DNA of 20,170 nt from Treponema sp. (GTDB lineage: Bacteria > Spirochaetota > Spirochaetia > Treponematales > Treponemataceae), in contig JAEDFX010000036.1 of the NCBI GenBank assembly GCA_016297805.1, positions 1 to 20,170 of the forward strand, read 5' to 3'. Below are positions 6,030-15,782 of the stretch, in pieces. Positions within the stretch are counted from its first letter, which is position 1. Each line of letters starts with the position of its first letter. The notes under the pieces were generated by a model. It was not told the origin of the DNA. It did not search any database and worked only from the letters and a program-made list of their open reading frames with translations. Made by a program: the position numbers and the translations under genes.

Positions 6030-8138
6030 ATGGGAATTCAAGATGCTATTGAAAACAGTATCTGCAATAACAGAAAAGTCGAAACAAAACAATGGATACA
6101 GGATTTACTTCAAACAAGTCAGCTTGTAGGTGATTTGTACTCAATTAATTATGAAAATGCAAAAGTTATAATTCATGATACATTCCGACATAATGTTGGT
6201 GGAATTCCTAGTTTAAGTTTTCTGATTGCTTCAAGATTGGATCCTAATAATTGTGATAATGTAGATTACAAGGATGAGGATACTTCTTTTATTTTATTAA
6301 GAGTTATGGATTCAACAACTCTTCCTCAAGATGTTGAAGCAGAAAGAATTCGTGTAGAAACAGCTCAAAGAGTAAGTGGTGATTCTTCTAAAAATTATGA
6401 TGATAATTCAGCTATGGATTATCGGACTAAAAATCTTCTAAGTTTTGCTGGTATACAATGTCGTATCATAGGAACATTCTATCTTGATGATAATGCCAAG
6501 AATTCAGAAGGTAAATTGCAGTTACGGTTTGGTAGCGACATTTCAAATTATTATCCAAATCATGGTTTAAAAGTATATAGACCAAACGGAAAAGCTCTCG
6601 AAAAAATCATTAATTATATTGATCCATATACTGAATTGGCAAATATCGAAAAGTACGGTTCTGATAATAAAGTAAAAATTGGTCAAGTTAGATATGCCTC
6701 TACTAATCGTAGATTCCAAAACATTGATGATGTACCAGTTTATATTTATCCAGCAGATTTACTTTCTCAAAAGACAGCATTATTTGGTATGACTCGTACT
6801 GGTAAATCAAATACAACAAAAATTATCGCAAAATCTGTATTTGAATTAAGAAATAATGAACCAAGGAAATTGCGTATTGGACAGGTTATATTTGATCCAA
6901 ATGGTGAATATGCAAATGAAAATGTTTAGGATAATAATTCAGCATTAAAAAATGTTTGGAAATTGGTTCCAGGAGCTACTCGGGCTGATGAAGTTGTCAC
7001 ATATGGTATTACAAGTCATCCAAATGACCCTGAGAGAAAATTGATGTTACTAAATTTCTATTTAGATGAAAATCTAGATATTGGAAAAGAAATCATCAAT
7101 AATATTTTGTCTACAGACACAAGTAAATATATCAGTAATTTTGTGCAAGTTAACTTTGAAAAACCTTCTGATTATGATTCTAACAAATCAGCGAAGACTC
7201 GATATGATAGAAAAGTTCTTGTTTATAGATCAGTTTTAGCAAGAGCAGGATTCCCAGTTCCTACAAGAGGATTGTATATCTCAACAAAAGGACTTTTTAA
7301 TAAAGAATTGATTGAAACATTGGCTAACAGTGAGAGTGATAATGCAAATGATTATCTTGTAGCATCTCAAATCTTAAGTGAAGATAAACCATCATTGGAT
7401 CAGTTAGCAATAGCCTTTGAATCTTTAAATAAATTTATCTCTGAAAATGATGAATATAAAAATTTTGAAACTAATTATATTAATAAAAAAGGTCATTCTT
7501 GGGCTGATGATGATTTGAAAAAAACGCTAGGAATTTTTGACAGACAAAATGGAACAAGGCAAATTGGTAAGGCAAAAATACAGCATAGTGCAGATACTTC
7601 AAGCGATTATGCAGATGATATTTATAAAGATTTGGTAGCCGGAAAATTGGTTATTGTGGATCAATCTTGTGGTGATCCAGATTTAAATAAATCATCAGCA
7701 AATCGAATTATCACAAAAATATTTCAGAATAATCAACATGAGTTTATTCTTGGAAAAACGAACATTCCTGAAATATTAGTTTATGTTGAGGAGGCTCACA
7801 ATATTCTTCCTGCAGGAAATGATTTGGATTTAAAAGATATGTGGGTTCGTACAGCTAAGGAAGGTGCTAAGTATAAAATTGGAATGGTTTATGCAACACA
7901 GGAAGTAAGTTCTATTCAGAAAAATATTTTGAAAAATACTTCGAATTGGTTTATAAGCCATTTGAATAATACAGATGAAACGCGAGAACTTTGTAAATAT
8001 TATGATTTTGCAGATTTTGAGCCATCTATCAGACGAGCTCAGGATAAAGGTTTCTTAAGAGTTAAGACATTGAGTAACTTGTTTGTAATTCCTGTCCAAG
8101 TTGATAAATTTGATTTACAAGCAGATTTAAGCAAATAA
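6030..8138 (+). pseudogene. herA: HerA-like DNA-translocating ATPase with an in-frame TAG
   Basis: A single frame of 703 codons interrupted only by TAG at 6927-6929 (codon 300). Before it: an N-terminal HAS-barrel-like region (about 15-200) and Walker A GMTRTGKS (253-260), followed by FDPNGEYANENV. After it the frame continues without a shift to LVIVDQS, Walker B LVYVEEAHN (about 583-591), the sensor-like YATQE, and a C-terminal part ending in the VIPVQVDKF motif. HerA is a hexameric FtsK/VirB4-superfamily ATPase that pumps DNA into its partner nuclease NurA, which is encoded next. The TAG is one change from CAG (Gln), which would restore the protein. As it stands only a 299-aa fragment with the P-loop is made, unless translation restarts or the codon is suppressed. 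It is the first gene of the operon, with a good promoter and Shine-Dalgarno. Confidence 0.85.
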
Positions 8139-8146
8139 GGTGAATT

Positions 8147-9517
8147 ATGAGTTTTGAAGGTGAATTTGCTCATTATGAGCCTTTGAGAAGAATTTTTTCT
8201 AGTGAAAAAGTTGAAACTTTTTTACAGGGACTTCATGTACGAGATATTGCTACAAATGCAAGTGATGTTGTTACTAAAGTAATTAAGAAAAAGGATTTAG
8301 AAGATTCAAATAATATCAAACCGACATTGATTTTAGCAATTGATGGAAGTGTTGCAGAAGGAGATGTTACAAAAGGATTCCCAAATGCAAATTATGGATG
8401 TGTTACAGTTGCTTCAGTTTTGATTGATCTAGATAAAATCAGCAAAATAGAAACTGAAAAATTCCCCGATCCTCGAGCTGTTAATGAAACAGAATCCGCA
8501 TCAACAATAGAATCTGTTTTTCCAGGTTGCAATGTTTTCCAGAAAGAAAATGAAGCTCCTAAAGAATATCTTAGAAGGCAAATCTATGAAGAATTAAAGA
8601 ATTCAAGTGCCTTTCCTGATGGAGTGGAAACACTTCTCGATACTTATGAATATCTTTTGAGTATAAAATTGAGGAATCCAGGAAATCCGCCGAAATGTCC
8701 AATTGAGGGATATGAAGATGAAGATTTAGTAATACAAAAGGGAATTACTACTCATCAAGCTTCTGGTAAACCTATTTATTCAACTGATGCTTTGCGTTTA
8801 CATGAATTAATGAATCCTTCAAGTTCAAATGGTGAAATGTACGGACAGATTATGTCAGCCTTTGAAAAAATATGGTTTGTGAATATTCTTCGATCGTTTG
8901 AGAAAAAAGGATGGTTGGGAACTTTACGACGAGTAGCCTTTTTCATTGATGGGCCTCTAGCTGTATTCAGTACGCCATCATGGTTAGCAAATTGTATTAG
9001 TGAAGAAATTATAAGGATTAATAATGTTCAAAAAGAGCTTAATGGTCAGGATATGATGATTCTTGGCATAGAAAAAACAGGTACATTTTGTAATTATTTT
9101 CAAGATTTGGATACTAATAGGGAGGGGATTGAAGATATATTCCCAAGAGAATCTGCATTTTTAATAACTGATGAGTATATTAAGAAGAATATTATATTTT
9201 CAGATAGTCCAAAACCATATGGTGAGGATACTTATTATGGACGAAAATTCTTTTATAAAACTGCTTCAGGACAGAGATTGGTACCAGTTGTAGCATCATT
9301 TTCAGATAAAGAAAAGGATTTATCAACGGCTGAGGTATCGCAATTTTCACGATTAAAAGATATTATGGAATTATTGGATCAATTAGTTTCTAGTAGATAT
9401 CCTAACTCTATAACACCTTTGATTTCCGCACATGCAGAGGCCGCTATTCCATTTAATATGGGACAGAAATTATTTGAACAGATTGCTAGACAGATAATTG
9501 AACGAGAAAAATTGTAA
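8147..9517 (+). CDS. nurA: NurA-domain nuclease
   Basis: A 456-aa protein with the marks of the NurA 5'-3' nuclease family. These are the first metal-site strand LILAIDGSVAEG (Asp66), the second acidic strand VAFFIDGPLAVF (Asp268), and a C-terminal ISAHAEAAIP helix (His429) near the usual NurA end. Family members need Mn2+/Mg2+ and work inside or against the HerA hexamer. It starts 8 bp after HerA with GGTGA upstream. A TAATG overlap with the next gene (TAA 9515-9517, ATG 9517) shows tight coupling to the methyltransferase. The reading frame is intact, so the nuclease may be produced without its motor. The pairing with HerA makes the assignment strong. The combination with a methyltransferase suggests self/non-self discrimination rather than housekeeping repair. 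Confidence 0.85.
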   Translation: MSFEGEFAHYEPLRRIFSSEKVETFLQGLHVRDIATNASDVVTKVIKKKDLEDSNNIKPTLILAIDGSVAEGDVTKGFPNANYGCVTVASVLIDLDKISKIETEKFPDPRAVNETESASTIESVFPGCNVFQKENEAPKEYLRRQIYEELKNSSAFPDGVETLLDTYEYLLSIKLRNPGNPPKCPIEGYEDEDLVIQKGITTHQASGKPIYSTDALRLHELMNPSSSNGEMYGQIMSAFEKIWFVNILRSFEKKGWLGTLRRVAFFIDGPLAVFSTPSWLANCISEEIIRINNVQKELNGQDMMILGIEKTGTFCNYFQDLDTNREGIEDIFPRESAFLITDEYIKKNIIFSDSPKPYGEDTYYGRKFFYKTASGQRLVPVVASFSDKEKDLSTAEVSQFSRLKDIMELLDQLVSSRYPNSITPLISAHAEAAIPFNMGQKLFEQIARQIIEREKL

Positions 9518-10641
9518 TGGATGATTTATTGAAATACTATAAGGGACACAGTTCTGCAGCTGCTAGATGGGCGAGATTTGGACCATATTACGCTATGTTT
9601 CCTATAGATTTTGCTTTTAATGTAGTAAACAAATACTCAAAACCAGGGGATAAAATACTTGATCCATTTAGTGGTAGAGGGTCGAGTATTTTTGCTGGTA
9701 GTGTTTTGGGACGTGAAAGTACAGGTATTGAAATTAATCCTTTAGGATGGTTATACAGTAATGTTAAACTACATCCAGCCAGAGTTAGTAATGTATTAAC
9801 AAGATTAAAAGAAATCTATGATTTAAGGGAAAATTACGTTCTAGAAATCTTAAATTACAATGAATTTTTTAGAATGTGTTATTGTGATGAAGTGTTAAAG
9901 TTCTTGTTATCTGCTCGTGAAAATTTGGATTGGAAAAATAATAATGCAGATAGAACATTAATGGCATTTATTGCAATTTACTTACATGCTGCTATTGGTG
10001 AAGGACTCTCAAATCAAATGAGATTAACAAAATCATTAGGGATGCAATACTCAATTGATTGGTGGAAGAAAAATAATTTAACAAATCCTCCTGAAATAAA
10101 TCCATATGAAGTTATTAAGGAAAAAATAGAATGGCGTTACAAATATGGCGTTCCTGAAAGATTTAATAGCTCTGTAAAATTTGGAGATAGTTGTAAAGTA
10201 ACTGAAAAGATGCTTCAGAAAGAAGACAATCAATATTCTCTTTTGTTTACATCTCCTCCTTATTGTGGAATTACAGATTATTTTATGGATCAATGGTTAA
10301 GATTATGGCTATTAGGAGGTTCTGCTGAGCCTGAATATCAAAAAGATGACCATAAAGGCCGTTTTGGTAATAAGGATAAATATAAAGAGCTTTTGAATAC
10401 AGTTTTCGGAAACTGTTCTTCTTTAATGAAAGATGATGCTGTAATTTATGTTCGAACAGATTCTAGAGAATTTACACTTAATACCACAATCGATGTGTTG
10501 AAAGATAAATTTCCTAACCATGAGATGAAAATCCATAATAAACCAATTGAAGGGAATATAAAAACTCAAACAGTTTTATATGGAAATACATCCAAAAAGC
10601 CTGGTGAAACAGATATAATTCTTAAACGAGCAAAAAACTAA
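9517..10641 (+). CDS. DNA methyltransferase (amino-group, TSPPY type)
   Basis: A 374-aa SAM-dependent DNA methyltransferase of the N6-adenine/N4-cytosine amino type. Motif I DPFSGRGSS (49-57) binds SAM and is preceded by the PGDKIL strand. IEINPLG (71-77) is the acidic motif II. The catalytic motif IV is TSPPY (245-249). The order I to IV, with about 190 residues between that likely include target recognition, is recorded as seen. The N-terminal HSSAAARWARFGPYYAMFP is common in stand-alone TSPPY enzymes. It is the third gene of the HerA-NurA operon (1-nt overlap) and ends 24 bp before the convergent nuclease-like gene. A natural model is that it marks host DNA while HerA-NurA and/or the convergent nuclease attack unmarked DNA. 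Target sequence unknown. Confidence 0.85.
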   Translation: MDDLLKYYKGHSSAAARWARFGPYYAMFPIDFAFNVVNKYSKPGDKILDPFSGRGSSIFAGSVLGRESTGIEINPLGWLYSNVKLHPARVSNVLTRLKEIYDLRENYVLEILNYNEFFRMCYCDEVLKFLLSARENLDWKNNNADRTLMAFIAIYLHAAIGEGLSNQMRLTKSLGMQYSIDWWKKNNLTNPPEINPYEVIKEKIEWRYKYGVPERFNSSVKFGDSCKVTEKMLQKEDNQYSLLFTSPPYCGITDYFMDQWLRLWLLGGSAEPEYQKDDHKGRFGNKDKYKELLNTVFGNCSSLMKDDAVIYVRTDSREFTLNTTIDVLKDKFPNHEMKIHNKPIEGNIKTQTVLYGNTSKKPGETDIILKRAKN

Positions 10642-10645
10642 AATT

Positions 10646-10667
10646 TAGGATTGATAAAAGAATCCTA
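10646..10667. terminator. Weak inverted repeat between convergent genes
   Basis: TAGGATT (10646-10652) and AATCCTA (10661-10667) flank 8 nt. They lie between the methyltransferase stop and the stop of the convergent gene, the right arm reaching into the last codon of the latter. No U-tract is obvious, so termination is only a possibility. Confidence 0.35.
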
Positions 10668-11408
10668 CAATACAAAACTAAGTTCTTGCTTTTCCAGTTC
10701 TTGTTTATACTGTTTTTCTAAATCCGCATAATTCAAAAACTTTACACGCCCCTTCTGTTTTAAGTTTTCGAAAGATGAATAATCAAGTTTCTTTTTATAC
10801 TCCTCATGGCGATGTTCATCTGCAACAATAACCATACGAGTATAAAAATCCTGTAAATCATTAAATTTTAAAAGAGAATTTTGAATATCTGTTGAATGTT
10901 CTACTTCAAATAATGAGTCTGGCATATTTCGTTGATTAAACCAAATTACATCAACAGTAGAAATTCTTTGAACAATATTATCAAAAGAAAAATTTGGAAT
11001 TTCTTGAAGAGTTCGAATATCTCCAAGTTTTTGTTTTGCATACAATTTATTCTTATCCTGATTAGGAACGAAAGTTTGCATTTTCCGCATATTTCCAATA
11101 GTAAGAAGAAGTCCTTGATAATAAGAATGATTGAACTGTTGAATTTCTTGAGAATCTTTATTTTTTTCTGTTTGGACTAAAATACCCAACCCTTCTAGTT
11201 CTTTTTGATGAGATTTTAAAGCATATAAACCAGGTTTAATTTTATAAATATTTTTGTCCAATTGAACAATTTGACGTATAGATGCAAATGGCGTTTTTGT
11301 TTTCCAAACACACTCTTTTATTTCAAACGTTTCTTTATATAATTGTGCAAGAGTGGCAATTCCACCAAGTCTTTCTAAAGTTTGTTCAACAGCTTCTTTT
11401 TGAGTCAT
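10665..11408 (-). CDS. Winged-helix plus PD-(D/E)xK-like restriction nuclease
   Basis: A 247-aa protein. Residues 1-65 (EAVEQTLERLGGIATLAQLYKE, ending NIYKIKPGLYAL) match the HARE-HTH-like winged-helix domain often fused to restriction and chromatin proteins. The C-terminal half has STVDVIWFN (Asp153), then SLFEVEHSTDIQNSLLKF (Glu168, Glu170), a D-x14-ExE layout like the PD-(D/E)xK nuclease core, followed by MVIVADE. I infer a restriction-endonuclease-like protein. It is convergent with the methyltransferase and the two could form a restriction pair. No Shine-Dalgarno is visible just before ATG 11408; AGGTAA lies 22 nt away. So the true start is uncertain, or the transcript is near-leaderless. 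Confidence 0.65.
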   Translation of the reverse strand: MTQKEAVEQTLERLGGIATLAQLYKETFEIKECVWKTKTPFASIRQIVQLDKNIYKIKPGLYALKSHQKELEGLGILVQTEKNKDSQEIQQFNHSYYQGLLLTIGNMRKMQTFVPNQDKNKLYAKQKLGDIRTLQEIPNFSFDNIVQRISTVDVIWFNQRNMPDSLFEVEHSTDIQNSLLKFNDLQDFYTRMVIVADEHRHEEYKKKLDYSSFENLKQKGRVKFLNYADLEKQYKQELEKQELSFVL

Positions 11409-11482
11409 ACTACTATAATACTCTGAAATTACCTAAAAATAAATCTCTTGCGATGATTTCAAATTCGATCAATACTTTATTC

Positions 11483-11671
11483 ATGATTTACAAAGTTACC
11501 ATTGAAGAAACTGTATCCCAAGCATTTGATATTGAGGCTGAATCTATTGAGGATGCCTATAATACTGCAATTGCTAATTATAAAAAAGGAATACTGGTTG
11601 TCGAAGCCGGAGAATGTACATATCGTCAAATCCAAGTTCAAGATATTAATAACGGTGAATGTACAGAGTAG
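11483..11671 (+). CDS. DpnD/PcfM-like small protein
   Basis: A 62-aa protein starting at ATG 11483. Nearly the whole length matches the DpnD/PcfM pattern: YKVTIEETVSQAFDIEAESI, then IANYKKGILVVEAGE and a short C-terminal tail. Members are found in plasmids, conjugative elements and beside the DpnII restriction genes; their function is unknown. Upstream coding in the same frame overlaps the opposite-strand nuclease gene and is not credible, so the later ATG is chosen. No strong Shine-Dalgarno is visible. It lies 85 bp before the helicase gene on the same strand and may share its transcript. Confidence 0.65.
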   Translation: MIYKVTIEETVSQAFDIEAESIEDAYNTAIANYKKGILVVEAGECTYRQIQVQDINNGECTE

Positions 11672-11756
11672 GATGAATTCTAAGCTTAAATGAAAATAGA
11701 ATATAACATCTATTAAAGATCTGGTCCAACTCCCAATTTCCTGATAAGCTGCAATT

Positions 11757-14700
11757 ATGAAGCTTAGTCAGGGTATTTACAAAAACATCATTAATAATGA
11801 AATTCTTTCAGAAATCAATGAACTTACAGATAGTTCTGCAAAGACACTTCCTATTGATAAAGAGGAATCTCCTGTAATCTTATCTTCGTATCTTTCTAAA
11901 TTACTGAAGCAAAAACTAGAAGAAAGCGATTCTTCTGAAGACAACATTAAACTTATTAATAAACTCATTCAGACATTCTCTGACTCTGATGAAAATCTTA
12001 TTTCTGATAATGAACATTTTCTTGCAGAAGTCATTTCAAATCAAAAGAAGATTGAACAAACAGCTAGCAAATCTGAAACTGCTCGTCCTGAAACAGGATT
12101 TCTTTATTCATCCTTATTTACAGGCCGCGGAAGTAAAATTCCTCTTTATAGTGAAATCAAAAAAGATATTGAATCATCAGATGAAATCTACTTTATCATT
12201 TCATTTCTAAAATTATCTGGCCTTAATTTAATCTATGAAGATTTGAAAAAGTTCTGTAATCAACCTGGCCACAAACTTAGAATTATCACAACAACATATT
12301 GTGGAATTACGGAACCTAAAGCTGTACAAAGAATAGCAGAATTGCCAAATACAGAAGTTCGCATTTCTTACAACACTAAAAAAGAATGCCTTCATGCAAA
12401 ATCTTATATCTTTATCAGGAACTCAGGATGCAGCACAGCTTATATTGGTTCGTCTAATCTTTCTAAATCTGCACAAACAGAAGGCCTTGAATGGAATATC
12501 CGTGTTACAAATGCAGAAAATGAACATATCATAAATGCAGCAAAAGCTACTTTTGATTCTTACTGGAATAATCCTGATTTTGAAGAATATAAAATTGGTG
12601 ATGAAGAAAAACTTCGTGCAGAATTAAAGCTTGCAAAAACGGGTGGAATCTCATTTGATCATCTTCAGCAATTTACAATTCTTCCTCATCAAAAAAAGAT
12701 TCTTGATAAAATCCAAGTTGAACGAGAACAGAACAATAATTATAAAAATCTCGTTGTAGCTGCAACAGGAACCGGTAAAACTGTAATTTCTGCTTTCGAT
12801 TACATACGATTCACAAATAAGGAAAAGTCTCATAAACTTCTCTTCGTTGCCCACAGAAAAGAAATCCTTGAACAATCAATTAAAACTTATCGTAGTGTTC
12901 TAAATGATTCCAACTTTGGAGAACTTTGGGTTGCTAACTATAAACCAACAAATGGTCTTGAAAATCTATTCTTATCAGTTGATATGTTTGCTTCTCGATG
13001 GGAAGAAACTTTCAGTAAACTTTCTGCAGATTATTATGATTACATTGTAATTGATGAAGCTCACCACTCAACAGCAAATAGTTATCGCGAGCTTTTCAAA
13101 CATTTTGCACCAAAAGTTTTACTTGGACTTACTGCAACTCCAGAACGTATGGATGGAACTAGTTTACTTCCAGATTTTGGAGAAAAGATTACTGCAGAAA
13201 TTCGATTACCAGAGGCTTTGGAACAAGGTCTTCTTTCACCCTTCCAATATTATTGTATAAGTGATGATACAGATCTTACTGATGAAGCAATTTGGAGAGG
13301 TGGAAAGTATATTGATTCCGAATTGTCAGTTCGTCTCTGTACAAAGCAACGTACAGCACTGATTGTAAAAACACTTAATTACTACTTGGCTGATGAACAG
13401 AAGGTAAAAGCTTTATGTTTCTGTACAGATAAAGATCATGCTAAGTTTACTGCAAAGAGTCTTTCAACTGCTGGCTTGAAAGCAGATTATTTAGTATCAG
13501 GGAACACAGAACAGGCAAAAGATAAACGTAAAGAAGTAGTAAATAAGCTTCGTCGAGGAGAAATCAATTATCTTTGCGTTGTTGATATATTTAATGAAGG
13601 TGTGGATATTCCTGAAGTTGATACAGTTTTATTCCTTCGCCCAACTGAAAGTTTGACAATCTTTTTACAACAACTTGGTCGAGGTTTAAGACTTTGTCCT
13701 GAAAAGGAAGTTCTTACTGTATTTGATTTTGTTGCCCATGTTAATAAGAAGTTTGATTTTGAAAGTCGTTTTAGAGCCTTACTTAAAAAAGGTGATGGTG
13801 GAATTGATATTAAAAAGCAAATAACTGAAGGCTTTGTTTTATTACCACCAGGATGTTCTATTATGATGGAACAAAAGGCTCGTGATTATGTTCTTCAGAC
13901 AATTAGTGCTGCAATTTTCACTTCTAAGAAGTTAATCCAAAGTATTCAAAGTTACTCATTTGTTCCAACTTTAGGTCAATTCATAGCAGATATTAATCAG
14001 GATGTGAGATTGATATATAAAGGAAAAAATTGCTGGACTTCATTATTAAGAGCAGCAGGAAAAGTAACATATCAGGACGATAGTTTTACACAGCTGCTTA
14101 CAAATAATCTTGCAAAGCTAACCCACTTAAACAGTGCAGCAAATCTAAGATTCATCCTGAAAATCATAGAAGAAAAAGAAAAACTTGTTTGTTCAAATCC
14201 AACTGAAGAAAAATTTCTTTATATCTTCTGTTATAATCTCTTCTATAAAAAAGCAGATAAAAATGGTCCAGAAACAGATATGAGTTCTCTTCCTGCTCTT
14301 TTGAAAAAGTTGAATGATTATCCATTATTTGTAAAGGAAATAAAAGAATTAGTAGAATACAAACTTGATAATCTTGAAATTGTTACAGAATCTTTATCTG
14401 ATACAGTAGATCCAGGAATAGAAGCCTATGGTTGTTATAACAGGAATGAGATTCTCACTTTATTTAATATTCCTGAAGCAATGAAATCACTCACATTTAC
14501 TCAGCAAAGTGGAATTGTTCCAGTAGATGATAACACAGAACTTTTCTTTGTTACCTTAAATAAGTCTGAGAAGGAATTCTCACCAACCAGTATGTATAAG
14601 GATTATGTAATTTCTGAACACAAGTTCCATTGGCAAAGTCAGAATAAAGATACTATCAAAGGTTCAGGAAGCAGATATATTAATCAAAAAACAAACGGTA

Positions 14701-14870
14701 AGAAATTTATTCTCTTTGTTCGCGAAACTAAAAATGATGGTTTTGGAAACACAAATCCATTCTACTGTTTTGGTTATGTAGATTACATCACATCAACTGG
14801 TGAAAAACCAATGAGTATTGAATGGGAAGTTGAAAAACCAATCATGGCTAAGTTCTTGGAAGCGGTATAA
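11757..14870 (+). CDS. PLD - SF2 helicase - DUF3427 protein
   Basis: A 1037-aa multidomain protein. Residues about 115-280 form a phospholipase D-like nuclease domain with HAKSYIF (His213, Lys215) and the downstream GSSNLSKSA, i.e. one HxK half-site. Residues about 305-660 are a superfamily 2 helicase: Q-like ILPHQKKIL, Walker A AATGTGKT (335-342), DEAH (433-436), LTATPERMDG (458-467), and motif VI QQLGRGLR (638-645). The remainder matches DUF3427, ending with the beta-rich FYCFGYVDYI and EWEVEKPI. Such proteins resemble type I/III restriction motors fused to a PLD nuclease and are common in defence islands. The start at ATG 11757 has no clear Shine-Dalgarno. The gene is intact, and its stop directly abuts the stop of the convergent 303-aa gene (14870/14871). 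I infer an anti-invader role. Confidence 0.85.
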   Translation: MKLSQGIYKNIINNEILSEINELTDSSAKTLPIDKEESPVILSSYLSKLLKQKLEESDSSEDNIKLINKLIQTFSDSDENLISDNEHFLAEVISNQKKIEQTASKSETARPETGFLYSSLFTGRGSKIPLYSEIKKDIESSDEIYFIISFLKLSGLNLIYEDLKKFCNQPGHKLRIITTTYCGITEPKAVQRIAELPNTEVRISYNTKKECLHAKSYIFIRNSGCSTAYIGSSNLSKSAQTEGLEWNIRVTNAENEHIINAAKATFDSYWNNPDFEEYKIGDEEKLRAELKLAKTGGISFDHLQQFTILPHQKKILDKIQVEREQNNNYKNLVVAATGTGKTVISAFDYIRFTNKEKSHKLLFVAHRKEILEQSIKTYRSVLNDSNFGELWVANYKPTNGLENLFLSVDMFASRWEETFSKLSADYYDYIVIDEAHHSTANSYRELFKHFAPKVLLGLTATPERMDGTSLLPDFGEKITAEIRLPEALEQGLLSPFQYYCISDDTDLTDEAIWRGGKYIDSELSVRLCTKQRTALIVKTLNYYLADEQKVKALCFCTDKDHAKFTAKSLSTAGLKADYLVSGNTEQAKDKRKEVVNKLRRGEINYLCVVDIFNEGVDIPEVDTVLFLRPTESLTIFLQQLGRGLRLCPEKEVLTVFDFVAHVNKKFDFESRFRALLKKGDGGIDIKKQITEGFVLLPPGCSIMMEQKARDYVLQTISAAIFTSKKLIQSIQSYSFVPTLGQFIADINQDVRLIYKGKNCWTSLLRAAGKVTYQDDSFTQLLTNNLAKLTHLNSAANLRFILKIIEEKEKLVCSNPTEEKFLYIFCYNLFYKKADKNGPETDMSSLPALLKKLNDYPLFVKEIKELVEYKLDNLEIVTESLSDTVDPGIEAYGCYNRNEILTLFNIPEAMKSLTFTQQSGIVPVDDNTELFFVTLNKSEKEFSPTSMYKDYVISEHKFHWQSQNKDTIKGSGSRYINQKTNGKKFILFVRETKNDGFGNTNPFYCFGYVDYITSTGEKPMSIEWEVEKPIMAKFLEAV

Positions 14871-15782
14871 TTAATCATCCATATGTTTATTGATTATTCC
14901 AATATATACATACTTATCATTTTTTTTTATTGCTTTAAAATATATTCGTCCATGGCTCACAGTTCCCCTATCATCATGAAACATTTTAAGATGAGCTTCA
15001 CAATGAAACTTTTTTTCTTCGCCATCTATTAGAAAACACTTTTCATATTGTTTTTTTACAGTCGCATTCCTGAAACTTCCTTGAAAGGATGCCCCCTCTA
15101 TTTCAGTGTGATTAGATCTAAAAAGATTTAGGAAATCCACAAAATTATTTTCATATATTTCATTACTCTGGAACTCAGAAATAAGATAATCATTCATTAT
15201 GCTCAAATATACTACAATTGATTTTAAATGTGATTTATATACTGATTTCAAAGAAATAATATTGTCTTCATGTATAACCAAATTACTAAAACAAAGCTTA
15301 GCTTCTTCAAGAAACTCATTAGTAGTAGCTAAAGGGAATTCTATTAAACATTCCCTATGGAAGTTAATAAAATCCACTTTTGTTGATAGAATTTGTTTAT
15401 CATTGGATATACCAATATCATCAAGTTTATTTAATACAATCAGCGCAGAACAATTTTGTTTATCATTTACAAATGCTATAGGGTCAGAGATGGTATCAGG
15501 AATCGACTCAAATCGATTTACTAATAATAATAAAATATCAAGTACATCCTTATTTTCATAAGAATCATGTTCGATAAACAGAAGATCAGACATACATATA
15601 GATGGTAAAATTTCTGCCTGATAAAAATTATTTTCATCAATAAAAATAGTATCATCATTAAAATCAGAATCAATATAACTCACCAATTCTGAAAAATCTG
15701 ATAATTTTAGAAAAACATCATCTTCTGTAGAACCTTCTATATATTTAAATGTATCAGAATTAACAAATAAATCAGCTTTCAT
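14871..15782 (-). CDS. Unrecognised 303-aa protein, third gene of the ATPase operon
   Basis: I do not recognise the family by name. The protein is acidic. The N-terminal 200 residues look like mixed helix/strand with repeated DD/ID motifs (SDFNDDTIFIDENN). A helical segment follows (about 205-230). A compact C-terminal module of about 60 residues (FHCEAHLKMFHDDRG, then GRIYFKAIKKNDKYVYIGIINKHM) has conserved-looking His, Arg and Tyr and a strand-rich pattern somewhat like RelE-type small nucleases or effector tails; that is a guess. ATG at 15782 overlaps the ATPase stop by 4 nt (ATGA), so the two are translationally coupled. It is a plausible effector or substrate-binding partner of the ATPase. 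Frame intact, with no frameshift. Confidence 0.7.
   Translation of the reverse strand: MKADLFVNSDTFKYIEGSTEDDVFLKLSDFSELVSYIDSDFNDDTIFIDENNFYQAEILPSICMSDLLFIEHDSYENKDVLDILLLLVNRFESIPDTISDPIAFVNDKQNCSALIVLNKLDDIGISNDKQILSTKVDFINFHRECLIEFPLATTNEFLEEAKLCFSNLVIHEDNIISLKSVYKSHLKSIVVYLSIMNDYLISEFQSNEIYENNFVDFLNLFRSNHTEIEGASFQGSFRNATVKKQYEKCFLIDGEEKKFHCEAHLKMFHDDRGTVSHGRIYFKAIKKNDKYVYIGIINKHMDD

Noticed and set aside
3795..6929. Recoded TGA and TAG codons (alternative genetic code)
   Set aside because: Intact genes in the window end normally at TGA, TAG and TAA, and the interrupted genes sit beside other damage.
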